Of a stretch of DNA of 64,000 nt, positions 10,568-21,284 are shown in pieces. The position numbers were made by a program, and so were the translations under genes. Under the pieces are notes generated by a model. That model made no database searches. It was not told where the DNA came from and saw only the letters and a list, made by a program, of their open reading frames with translations. The DNA is taken from positions 2,097,828 through 2,161,827 of the forward strand of contig CM007320.1 in assembly GCA_000333855.2 (NCBI GenBank), in the 5' to 3' direction. How positions within the stretch are numbered: the first letter of the stretch is position 1; every line of letters begins with the position of its first letter. The stretch is from Endotrypanum monterogeii. Lineage: Eukaryota; Euglenozoa; Kinetoplastea; Trypanosomatida; Trypanosomatidae.

Positions 10568-12577
10568 CTACATGACACGAATAAAGCTGCAATTGATATA
10601 GGGGTTGTGGCGGTATGTACGCTGCAGCTTCGGCGATGTCGTTGCTGCATTCCGTCCTTGACATAACGAAGCGGCACGAGTTGCAGGGGCTGTGTCCATG
10701 ATGGGGGAGTCACTCTCCTCTGTTGGGTGCGAGAAGACGGTTACAGGGTCTGAGCCCATCAAAAGATGGCTGGGATTTGAGGCTCTATCTACGTGAGGAT
10801 TTAAAACCCCGGTCACAGCGCCGGTCTCCTGCGACACCGACACCGTCTGAGGACAGAGCAAACTGTAGGAGCTTGGTGTTACTGGTACTGTAATGGAAAG
10901 CTGCCTAAATCGAGGCAGCTGCAGATGGTCGCAGTGATGCGGTTGCGCTGGCGCCAGCCTTGACAGCTGCGATGCTGAGCCGTTCGCGAAGAACGGCTGC
11001 TGCGAGTTACTCGTGGAAAAATCCAGGAAAGACGACTGCTGCGAATTCACCGGAAACGATGTCGCCACCGACCCACAGCACCCCGACGTAGATATCACTG
11101 ATTTTCCTCTGCCAGAGGGGGACATGGTCGCCTCATAAGACTGGACAGGGTGAGCAGGCAGGATCGATGGCGGAGCGTGTACCCAAGTACTACTTAGATG
11201 GTGCATCGAGGGGGGCTGGTGGAGCGGCGTCGCCATAGCAACGCCACCATCTGCTCTCATGGTCGATAGATCGAAGTGTGGTGGTGGAAGATGGCAACTA
11301 TTCCGGCAAAAAGACATCTCCGCAGCCGCACAAGAATCCATCATGGGTGCATCCACCCTACTCGAGCAACTCGCCCGGATACTCAAACTTTTGCTGCTCA
11401 TGTGACTGCTTGGACTCGCGTGGCTTCTCCTCAGACTCATGGGTGGCTTGCCACCAGGACTCTTGCTCACCATCCGAGCTGAGTTGTTCCGTTCACCGTT
11501 GTTGCGCCGAGGCTGTAGCCTAGCGGCAGCTGAGGTGGAAGCTGACTGGCCTGGCTTCTGTTGATGCTGGTGGCTGTGGTCACGGTGTGGCTTCGCCAGA
11601 TCCTCGGCCAGCTTCACCATGATGGGGATGCCATTGCACGACGCAAAGGGCTTCGTGTGGTGCACCTCCCGCGCCGCCCGCTCCGCCGCGCCCTCCTCAG
11701 TGTAAATCACAAACGCAATCAGTCGCACCATCGCCTCGTCTCGCACCGGTGACGTGTCCTTGTGCAGTGTCACCTGGCGCACAGCACCGTACTGCCCAAA
11801 TAAGCCCTCCAAGTCAACCTTGGTGCAATCCAGAGGAACATTTCGCACAAACAGCTTCATGATCTTCTTGCGCGCCTCACCGACGGGAGCTCCTTCATGG
11901 CGCTTCGCCCACTGGACAGTTATGAAGCGCGAGCCAACTAACGCACCATTCATTTCCATCATCGTGTGATGGGCCTCCTCGTGCGAGCTCATGCGCACAA
12001 ACGCAGTACCAAGGCTTTCACCAGTGTGAATGTCGCGCATCACGGCAGAGCTCAGGATTGTGCCGTGGAGAGCGAAGGCGTATTCGAGATCGGCCTGATT
12101 TACGGTCGTGTCCAAGTTTCGGATAAAAAGGTTGCTGTTGTGCAGATTACCTTCGTCAGAGGTGGCCGCCTGTGCGGCAGCTGAGCTGGCAGGAGTGCAC
12201 CGGGTGCTTCGGATTTTTCTCAGTGCCGCTGCACCGCCGTGGTGACGGACATTCATCCGTGGGGTCTGGCACCTCGCAACTTTGTCGCGCGACTGAGACT
12301 GGTTGGAGTCACTACAGCTGCTGGTATCACAAAGAATCCTCTTTGCATGACCACCCAACACCAGCGATTTCACCGGATTCACCATATGCGGGGTCGCCGT
12401 GTCGTTGCAGTACCTTCCATCACTGCAGGTGTAAACATTCCCAGTAGATAAAATAGATGTGGCAGAGGGCTGCACAATGGCGGCAGACGACAGCGGCACC
12501 GCTGAAAAAGCAGCGAACTGGGAGCACCCTCTGTGCATATTGACAGAGTTGCAGGAAGAGCTGCACTGGGTCATCAT
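10568..12577 (-). CDS. Double-RRM RNA-binding protein with C-terminal HNPY (MKT1-docking) motif
   Basis: A 669-residue protein starting at an ATG-ATG pair about 52 nt downstream of a candidate splice acceptor. RRM1 spans about residues 148-224 (RNP2 NLFIRNL at 149-155; RNP1 LGTAFVRM at 189-196). RRM2 spans about 240-325 (RNP2 KLFVRNV at 241-247; RNP1-like LIAFVIY). The linker VQWAKR..GEARKK joins them closely, the tandem arrangement seen in ELAV/Hu-like proteins, whose known ligands are U-rich RNA; that ligand is an inference here. The rest is Ser/Pro/His-rich and probably disordered. The last residues contain TYRHNPY (654-660), which matches the motif known to recruit the trypanosome MKT1-PBP1 complex that stabilises mRNAs and promotes translation. 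RRM2 is almost identical in DNA to that of the gene at 21285-23981. The likely role is sequence-specific post-transcriptional control; the targets are unknown. Confidence 0.92.
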   Translation of the reverse strand: MMTQCSSSCNSVNMHRGCSQFAAFSAVPLSSAAIVQPSATSILSTGNVYTCSDGRYCNDTATPHMVNPVKSLVLGGHAKRILCDTSSCSDSNQSQSRDKVARCQTPRMNVRHHGGAAALRKIRSTRCTPASSAAAQAATSDEGNLHNSNLFIRNLDTTVNQADLEYAFALHGTILSSAVMRDIHTGESLGTAFVRMSSHEEAHHTMMEMNGALVGSRFITVQWAKRHEGAPVGEARKKIMKLFVRNVPLDCTKVDLEGLFGQYGAVRQVTLHKDTSPVRDEAMVRLIAFVIYTEEGAAERAAREVHHTKPFASCNGIPIMVKLAEDLAKPHRDHSHQHQQKPGQSASTSAAARLQPRRNNGERNNSARMVSKSPGGKPPMSLRRSHASPSSHMSSKSLSIRASCSSRVDAPMMDSCAAAEMSFCRNSCHLPPPHFDLSTMRADGGVAMATPLHQPPSMHHLSSTWVHAPPSILPAHPVQSYEATMSPSGRGKSVISTSGCCGSVATSFPVNSQQSSFLDFSTSNSQQPFFANGSASQLSRLAPAQPHHCDHLQLPRFRQLSITVPVTPSSYSLLCPQTVSVSQETGAVTGVLNPHVDRASNPSHLLMGSDPVTVFSHPTEESDSPIMDTAPATRAASLCQGRNAATTSPKLQRTYRHNPYINCSFIRVM

Positions 12578-12628
12578 TGCAAACGATAGATGAGCAGGGG
12601 CGGGGGGGGGGACACTGATTGATGTCTA

Positions 12629-12630
12629 CT
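12629..12630 (-). promoter_or_regulatory. Candidate trans-splice acceptor AG
   Basis: In the minus sense a short pyrimidine tract (complement of 12631-12650, ending CATTTCTAG) precedes AG here. It would give a 5' UTR of about 51 nt before the ATG at 12577. A second AG lies three bases further on. Confidence 0.45.
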
Positions 12631-14547
12631 AGAAATGAAAAAGAGTCGAGATGACTTGAAGCAGTCCAGTGGAAAGGCAAGTATATACCTGTATACAATT
12701 AAAAAATATATAGATGTAAATAAGTATATGTATATATGTATATGGGTAGGTGGTTATGTGTTCAAACTAAGTTTTTTTTTTTAAGCTGGCAATAGTATTC
12801 TGAATAATACAAATAAGAAAAACACGAGTCACACCAGACCTGCACACACAGAAAGAGAGAGAGAGAGAGATGGGGCAAAGGGGGGGAGGGGTATAAATGT
12901 TATGTTGTTTATGAGGGAGGGGAGAGTTGGGGGGGGGGGAGTGGTGGCGCAGTTTTTTGTCAAAGCCACGACAGAGAACGACGTGCAGGACAATCGCTAT
13001 CGCCAGAACGGATTGCAGAACGCGTACAAACGTCAAAAATAAAATGAGGGTATTGCGTTTTAGTTCTCTTTTATCTTTTTTAAAAGACAACCGGAAATAT
13101 ATGTATAACGTAGACAAAGATGCTCTATCTCGAAAGAAGAACAGACAGTTGCACGGGAAAAAAAAAAAGCAAAGCACCGGACGAAAAGGGGCAGGTGGGA
13201 GACAGGGGAATGCACAAAGAGAAAAGAAAAATAAAATGCTACAACAACGAAAAGGCATCCCTCTCCTCAAAACAAACGTAAAACGAGGGAGAAAAAGATA
13301 CTGTAAAAAAGAAAACGGGTTTCTCTGTTTTTTTTTATTTTTTGACTCTTCAGAAAAAAAAAAGGATTGGGGAGAAAAAATAGAGCCCCGAATGCACACA
13401 CAATGGCAACGGGATGATAAATAGGCGAAATAAACCCCAGAAAAAGGCTGACAAAGAAGCAACGACAGCGCGAGGACGAAGGAACAGCCACCAAGTGATT
13501 ATTTATTTTTATAAACAAACATTTAATGAAATCTTGAGCTCCTGAAACAGAAAAATGCGTGAAGGAAAACACAAGAGAGAAAGCAGAAGATAGTGAAGAA
13601 CAGCAAACAGGAGCAAGTCACTTGAACTGAGAACGGCGAATACTTGGCGGACAGAAGGGGCGTGGCGACGGGGCAAGCACGAGAAAAGGCGAGGCGTGCA
13701 CAAGGGGGGGAGGGGGGGGGGGGGGAAATGTCGCAGAACGCAATGGAAAAAAGAATCAAATACAGAGTGTACCCAGATATCCAACTCAGGTAAAACGAGA
13801 GAGGAAACAGAAATCTCGAGATGATACTTCTTCAACAATAAAACAAACAAAAGAAAAACAGTGGAAAGGAAAAAAAAAGGAGGGGAGTTGTTGGGACCGA
13901 GAAAACGGAATTGAGGGAGTCCCCAACAAGAAATAAAAAAGAGAAGACGGCGCAATCGGAAGCACGCGTGGTTGATCGAGGGGGGAGAAAAAAAAAGGTA
14001 CGCAGGAGTGCGCGGCAAAAGCGAAGAGGACAAGAGTAAGAAAAAAAAAGAGGGAAAGCACACACACACAAAAAAAAAAAAAATACACGTATGTGTAGGG
14101 GAGAAGAGAGTGCAAGACACAGCTGAAGAAAGTGAAAGGCACAAATTCAGAGGGCTCTGGCGTGGGCAAACAGTCAAACACGAGAGAAGCAATATAAATA
14201 AATATTTAAGTTTGAACGTGGCTGAGATATTTTTCTCTCTTCACAGTGTGTGCAATGAAATAAAATGGGGAAACAAATGGGAGCAAACTAGACTTTTGAT
14301 GTATATTAAAAATAAAAAAAAAAGAACGTGAGGAAAGCAAAGCTTTGATATTTGAAAATGATGCCGCCCTCCTTTACGTATAGACACGCCGCCCGACACT
14401 GTGTGCTGGCCAGTTGTTGTTGCTGGATATCACAGACAAACCTGCAAACAGAATAGAAAAGCAAAGGCAAGTTAAGTGCCTGATAATAAAGATATGAATT
14501 GACACGAATGGGCCTGTCGAGTTTATGGTCAACCCTCTGAAGAAACT

Positions 14548-14550
<3 letters not shown>

Positions 14551-14599
<49 letters not shown>
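14551..14599. repeat. (GT)24 microsatellite
   Basis: An uninterrupted 49-base GT tract, read as CA repeats in the leftward transcript. Confidence 0.95.
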
Positions 14600-14600
<1 letters not shown>

Positions 14601-14815
14601 TTGACGAGCAAAACGTATACTAAAGGTTACACTTGGCAAGTTCGGCTTTGCGAGCCATACACGCTCTTAATGACTGTATTGTTTCTTTTCGAAGACAGCC
14701 TTTGGTAGCAGTGGAAAAGAAAGAGAAAGGGCGACGCCTTCTCTGTCCTGAAAGGCAAAACACTAGGCGCACTAAGAATGAAAAGAAGATGATGTGGACA
14801 AAAACACACCCCAGC

Positions 14816-14851
<36 letters not shown>

Positions 14852-15814
14852 CGTGTGTGTGCACGTTGAGGAAAAAAAAAAAAACAGAGAAGAAGTACAC
14901 CAGAGAGAAGATGATCAAAAATCCCCAACAAGTGACTTGAGAAGTAGTGAGCAGGAGAAACTTGTTCAGCTCACATAGGGGAAAAAAACAAAGAAAGAAA
15001 AGTTCGAAAAATAAAGCACTTGTGTGAGCGTATTTTATCCCCCTGGTTTTTTTTTTCTTGCACTGCAGAAAAAAAACTTTTTTAAACACCAGACAGGAAT
15101 ACGAAACTACGACAACGCACAGTGGGAGGGAAAATGGGGAAAGTGAAAGGAGAATATATATATAAATATATATATCAATATATCGTGAGAACAAGATTAA
15201 GTGAAAGGAATAAGGATGCAACAACAAAAAAAAAATGTTGATCAAGAGGAGGCAGAAAATGGTGTGCCTCTCCTTTTGTTGCCTTTCTCTAAACCCCCCT
15301 CCCTCCCGGCCCTTGTGTGCGCACACACGGTACCCTCTGTCAATATCTTTGAGCAACTATTGATATTTTTCTGTTGTTGCGCTCCCTGCTCAAAAAGAAA
15401 AAAAAATTCGGAAGTGAATCACGGGAAATTTGTTTGACACACGTCGCCGCTCCTTTTTTTTATCGTACCCTGACAGGAGTTGGACTGATGCTGTGCCCGC
15501 CCTCTTCCCTCTCGTTTTTTTTCTCTCACCTTCCCTACTGAAAAATATCGATGATGATGATGGAGAAAGAAAAAAAAATTTTGGCACACACGTATAAAAT
15601 AGGTTTCGGTGAACAGATAAAAAAAGTGCGCAGCTAATAATAATAAAAAGGAGAGAGACGTATGTGTATGTGTATGTATATGAAGGAACAGAACAAATAT
15701 AGAGAGAGCGGGAGAGAGAGATGTATTATGTGTATACTTGACCGTTTATTTATTTGTAGAAATAAAAGTTGACAATTGGAGAAGAGGGACAAGCACCGGT
15801 CCCTTGAAGTCTTC

Positions 15815-15837
15815 TTTTTTTTTTTGGGGGGGGGGGG
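15815..15837. repeat. T(11)G(12) homopolymer junction
   Basis: Eleven T then twelve G; the third copy of the recurrent junction. A poly-A and CA environment is absent on its left, so the match is not part of a longer shared repeat. Confidence 0.9.
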
Positions 15838-16662
15838 ATGGGCGAGGGATCTTTTCGTTTTTTCTCGCTCTTTGTTGTTGCCCTGGGGTATGTGAACTGT
15901 GTGTTCGCTCGGCTGTGGGCGTGCGGTGTGGGTGTGACACCTGAAAGCGAGCAATAGTCAACTGATAGAAGCAGACGAGAAAAAAAAGGGAGACTGAAAA
16001 AATTCACCAGTAAAAAGGATGTCGTGTGCCCTCTCTGAGATGGGAGAGTTGAAGTGATGGAAGCCAAAACACAAAAGAAGCGGAAAAAAGAGATGAGCAT
16101 GCACAAATTTGAGAAGACCCTGTTCACATTTACATATTTTTTGTTGGTGGTGGCAGGAAAAAAAAAAGTCCATAGGCGACTACCGTCTCGAGCACATTCA
16201 TCACCTGCCGGGGGGGGAGTGAGGGGAGGAGGAGATTTGGGCTGTTGTTTTCGTTTTCGTTTTCGGTTGGTACAAGGATTTTTGTTGTTGTTGTGTTGTG
16301 TCAAAAGAAAAGTGCACTAGCATACACACACGCACACGAGTCCATCGCACTCCTAGACTACTAGAGAGACATAATAAGGGTTGAGTGAGAGGTAGTGCAC
16401 CATCTCGCACGCGGAAAGAAATTAATGAGTTCAACTGATACCCTCAGCGACGTAAAAACGTGAAGGGGGGGGGTGCTGGAGAAGTCATCAATCAGGAGCG
16501 CACAGGAATACCTGAGCTTCGTGACGTGACTGAACCGGAGGAAGAAAAAAAAGCGCACAGCTCCATACTGCAGCCAAACCCATACGCCCACAAGAGCGCG
16601 AAACCCCTCTCCGCAATGCCAATGCTACAGGAGAACATCAAAACTTACTTATGCACGTACAC

Positions 16663-16734
16663 ACACACCCATATATACACACACCTATATATATATATAT
16701 ATATATATATAGGTGTGTGTATATATGGGTGTGT
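16663..16734. repeat. 72-bp perfect palindrome (36-bp arms)
   Basis: The left arm reads ACACACCC, TA steps, ACACACACC, then TA repeats. The right arm is its exact complement, with the centre at about 16698.5. In RNA it would form a perfect 36-bp hairpin with almost no loop, or a cruciform in DNA. It is more than a simple microsatellite, because the mixed CCC/GGG and CA/TG segments are mirrored exactly. Confidence 0.92.
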
Positions 16735-19410
16735 ATATCTTCTTTTAATAATTCTGTATCAACAAAAAAATCTAAATGAATAATCAGAATTATCCTGAAA
16801 TATATTCCAAACATCAATCGATACGAGTACGTGCGACCGCTTGCCTTCCTGACCTCCTCAAAAGAGATCAAGTGGTGCAACCATTGCTCCATGAGTCACG
16901 AGGGAGGAGGCGGGGACGGGGGCGGTGAAGCAAAAAATATAGTTCCCCCCTTCATCTTCCACCAGCATCACCTCAACTCCCTCCTCCGTACCGACGTTAA
17001 AGAGGGTGCAGAGAACATCCTGATGTTTTCTTTTTTGTTTCACGACAGTGGGGAACACAGGGGAAACGTCGAAGAGTGCCTCCCGGCCCTGACGTTTGTG
17101 TGGTTGTGTGCAAGCAAAATTAGAGAGCGCGCGCGCACACACAGATCTCTACGAGATGACAAAACAAACAAACAAAAAAAGAAGAAGACATGACACACAC
17201 ACACACACACACACACACACGGTCATCCCGAAGCGAATATGGGAGGGCGGAGGAAGAGGGCAAGAAAATTAAGATCAAAATAGAATAATTCAAAGAAAAT
17301 AACAACACCGAGAGATAAATGGGTAAATAATAAAAATCAAGACTCGGCCAGGAGTGCACTGCGTTGGCAACTACACTCGCAAAAACGAGTGCACCCACAC
17401 CACCACCACCCGACTATGTCAATGACGACCTGTGTACGCAAAAGGGAGGAAGGGAGAGAGAGGGAAAATCGTTGTCAGGGAGGTGGTAGAAAACAAACAG
17501 AAAAAATGGCTGAGGTTAAGCAGCAACCAGTTGTAGAAAGTGTACATACACGTGATAAATACACTACCCATCAAGAAGGGAACACCTGATTACGTGAGAG
17601 GACTACCAAAGATAATGTTTGCCTCAGAATGGGTGTAACCCAAGACAAACCTCTCTGCCGTAGAAAAAAAAAAAATTGAAGCCAGAAAGTGCGAGAGGTG
17701 GGAGGAATGGTTCAAAAAAGAAATGAGAAGGTACAAACTCGATATAGAAAATCGCCGTTTCGGGTAACGTATTTCCCTCCCTCTTTTTTTTCTCTCTTAT
17801 GCGCTCCCTCCCCCCTCCTTCGTCCTCCTCGCTCTCCCGCTCCCTCCCTCACACAACGCCTAGGGTGCATCGTATACCTCCATGAAGATAATCATTACGA
17901 GAGAGAGGGACAGGGACTCTCTGACGCGGAGCAACTAACAAAAAAAAAAGGAGGGCAAACTCTTTTTCTCCTTTATGTGTGTAGCTGAACCGGTACGTTT
18001 TTTTTTCTCTTACCGTATTGGTGCGAGTGGATATCGTGAGCATTCCGCTCTACTCTAAACCTGTGGCGTGCAACAAGGTGCCTTCGGCTCTCAAACCCCG
18101 CCCGCCCCCGCCCCCCGCCCGCGCGCTGAGTCCCCTCAACACTTCTGTCTAAGACCGAAGGTCATCTAATTTTTGTTCAGTGTGTGTCAGCGAGAGGTGC
18201 GGTGGGTCTACCATCAAACCCTCATGGGGATTTCTCTCTTCCATGCAAGCGGGGGTGCTCCTATTGCTTTATGCAACGGAATACCCGTGTCGTTCCAACA
18301 ACGTCCAAAAACTCGCTCACGTGTGGGTCAGCAGTTCTGCTTTTCCTTTTCTTCAAGACGTCACTCCTCCTCCCCAGATCTGCTGAGGGGTGATGAGTCT
18401 ATCAAAAAAACATATTCGATTCTCTGCTGTACAGGATTCACTAATATTTGAGGTTAAGGTGTGGAAAAAAAAAAACACCACTAGCCTGTGCAGGTACAAC
18501 TTTGATGGGCAATCTATGACACGAAGCGATGACACTTGTTTTTTTTTCTTTCTCCCTCCGTCGACGGTGAACACTTTTTTTTTTTAATACGACCCGTTCA
18601 TTCAAAAAAATAAAAAAGAAACGTGAGCATGAGGTGTGTGCAAAATACATTCCTGCCCTGCAGAAATGCTAACAACAGTGTGGGATTGTGAGATGTCTCA
18701 CGCAACCTCCGTCCGCTGCGCTGACCTACCCGGGGCATATATTCCTCCTGAAGACCGTAGCCACCTCATGGGAGAGGAGGAGGAGGGAAGGAAGTACAAC
18801 AAGAGGAATGAAATGGATGAGAAAAAGCGCTGGTGGGCAATGAAAAGAGAAAAAGCGGAAAAGCGGAAAAGCGAAAAGGAGATGATGACATATATGATCG
18901 GAACAAAAGGAGGAGAGCTGATTGATATCAAACAACAATACCTCATCAGGGAAAAAAGACGACCGCAGACGTAGACAGATTGTCCCACATGAAAAAAAAA
19001 AATCAATGTGAGCATTAAAGGAGAGTTGAAGATGAGAAAAAAGGGAGAGGCAAGAATACTTCACCCAAAAAAAAAATTTGAAGATATGGAAACATACAAC
19101 TCTCAACAACACGCCGAAAGAGGAGGGACGCGGAGTTGGATCATGTCGTGGGGGTCGGAGCTGAGTAAGGCTTCAGCTCATCGCCGCCTCCTTCCCTCCC
19201 ACTGTCTCTCTTCGTCGAAAACAAAAACTGTTAAAGAAGCATAAAACAAAAACATGAGCGCACACCAACAATTATGCAGACTCACCGAAACTGCTGATCG
19301 GATCACAAACACAATACTGATCGAGGGCCCCTCAGGAAAAAATCATATACATATATATATGTATATGTAAATGATGTATGTATATGTGTATTTACAGCAC
19401 ACGATATTGG

Positions 19411-19431
19411 TTTTTTTTTTTGGGGGGGGGG
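19411..19431. repeat. T(11)G(10) homopolymer junction
   Basis: Eleven T followed by ten G, then GGAGG-type purines. Fourth copy of the recurrent junction. Confidence 0.9.
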
Positions 19432-20022
19432 AGGAGGAGGGATAAAATATACTAAAAAGAGCTAAAAATCAACAGAAAAAATATTTTTTTTTTCTGTTTT
19501 CTGATGGCTCTGGGGAGGAGGGGTGAGTGACACGACTAGGGGAGCTGCTGATAAAACAGAGAACGAGAGCAGAATTAAGCACGCAGTCAATCTTTTTTTA
19601 CCAGGCAGTATTACATTCACAATATCGCGCTTTACCTAGTGACGTAAAAGAAAACGCACACTTTTTCTCGTAGTAACTGCAGCCTGTTGCAGGGGAAAAA
19701 AAAAAACATATATAAAAGTAGATGACATTTTTTTTTTCGGGAGGGTCAACAGCATTTTAATTCATCACGTAAATGTCAAGAAAGACATCAGTGCATTTAA
19801 GAAGAACCCCGCTAGTGTCTGTAGCACTAACCCGTAAAGTCCATCATTCAGAAAAAAAAGCACCTAACGTCTCCTCCGTAATTCATCCCTGTCTGGTAGT
19901 GCACAGCAACCACCATGTAGTCATGTCTTGACGTGGTTGAACGCGCCGTGCACACCCGGACTTCGGGGCATGCCGGTCCGGCGTCTGTAGCCAAGGGGGA
20001 AAAACGCGGTTCCAAAACTTGC

Positions 20023-20150
20023 GGGAGGGAGGGAGGGAGGGAGGGGAGGGAGGGAGGGGAGGGAGGGGAGGGGAGGGAGGGAGGGGAGGGAGGGAGGGGA
20101 GGGAGGGGAGGGAGGGGAGGGAGGGAGGGGAGGGGAGGGGAGGGAGGGAG
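20023..20150. repeat. GGGA/GGGGA array, 128 bp
   Basis: An uninterrupted run of GGGA and GGGGA units. The plus strand can form many overlapping G-quadruplexes; the transcribed RNA would be CCCU/CCCCU repeats. It is located about 1.1 kb beyond the stop codon of the RRM gene at 21285, in its probable 3' UTR. The poly-Pro-Ser open frames seen here are translations of the repeat. Confidence 0.95.
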
Positions 20151-20486
20151 ACGTTTGCAGCAAAAAAACCCTGAGAGAGCCACGCGGTCATTTCACCCCT
20201 TATCCAGGAAGAATTTTTTTTTTTAAAAAATCCCTCCAGGGATTCCGTATTGCGAGAATTCATTGTAGAGAAAGAAAAAATGGCGCAACAAGTGCACGAG
20301 ACGCGTCGATCATAATGAAGGATCGTACTCAGGAGCCTCACTGTATAGACTAGTTTCTTGTGGGAGCTGCACGAAGCCCTGGAAAGGGTGTAATGGGAAA
20401 GAACGAGGGGGAGCCTTCAAGTACACTCGACTGTCTTTGGTGAATGATGAAGGTGGGTCGCATACATACACACAAGCCCTCCTATC

Positions 20487-20489
<3 letters not shown>

Positions 20490-20527
<38 letters not shown>
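20490..20527. repeat. (TA)19 microsatellite
   Basis: Uninterrupted TA repeat in the same spacer, about 760 bases 3' of the RRM gene stop. Confidence 0.95.
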
Positions 20528-20530
<3 letters not shown>

Positions 20531-21284
20531 CCTGAAACGAGAAACGGAAACACGCAAGATATTTCGCTTGGTTGAATAATTGAAAAAGAGTGATGGAGCT
20601 GAGCGATCAAAAATATGGCCAGCGCACCGAGCCTTCTTGGTGGAGGGGGGCAAAAAAAAAAAAAAAGGAGAGAGCTTGATGACCGAAAGCAGGTCATCAC
20701 AGATGATGAGGTGTACAGGGACATACGCACATCCAATCATGTATCCCTTTGACGAAGGATAGCAGTCGTCTGTGGCGTAGGCAAATAGCGTAAAGAGATG
20801 GTTGCGAAGAAAAATTGTGCGTCCGTCACATCGGTATCACCACTCTGTTAGAGTCAGCAATCATTCGCATTTCACGGCCCTCCACCAGTTTCATACGACA
20901 CCTCTCCCCCAGCACCTCACTATTTGGGATTCCTAGTAACCTCGTGTATCTGCTTACTCGAGTATATCTCGCCCCATTCCTTCCCTCTCCTGCGAGTGCC
21001 CTTGGTCTCGGATTTCCGATGTATACCCACCATATATATATATATATATATTAACAAAACGAATGGGAAAAGTTAAAAATAAGTGACGCAGAAACACACA
21101 GCAGAGGTCACTTGCAGAGGAGCTCCAAACTGCTCCTCTCCCCTCCCCGGTATGCTCATGACTGCAGCTGGAAGTGACGACCGCATCTTCGCTTTGGGGG
21201 GGGGGGGGCTACACTGATGCGACTCTTTACAAGTATGTCTGCGTGTGTGTGTGTGTTTGGGATGAAGATGGGCGTACATCCCTC

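Larger units (their letters stand above)
12578..21284. other. 8.7-kb non-coding spacer between two RRM genes
   Basis: It holds no supportable gene. It would contain the 3' UTR of the upstream RRM gene (stop at 21285) and the short 5' UTR of the downstream one. Plus-strand poly-A runs and TA, CA and GA tracts dominate. A few stretches are pyrimidine-rich on the plus strand instead (about 17760-17860 and 18050-18390) and have higher sequence complexity, but they show no ATG-initiated frame with a recognisable domain. Notable structures are listed separately: two T(n)G(n) junctions, a (GT)24 tract, a 72-bp palindrome and a 128-bp GGGA array. Confidence 0.6.

Noticed and set aside
19848..20341. 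Minus-strand Pro/Leu/Ser-rich frames
   Set aside because: They are translations of the GGGA/GGGGA array in several frames at once, which is a repeat effect.
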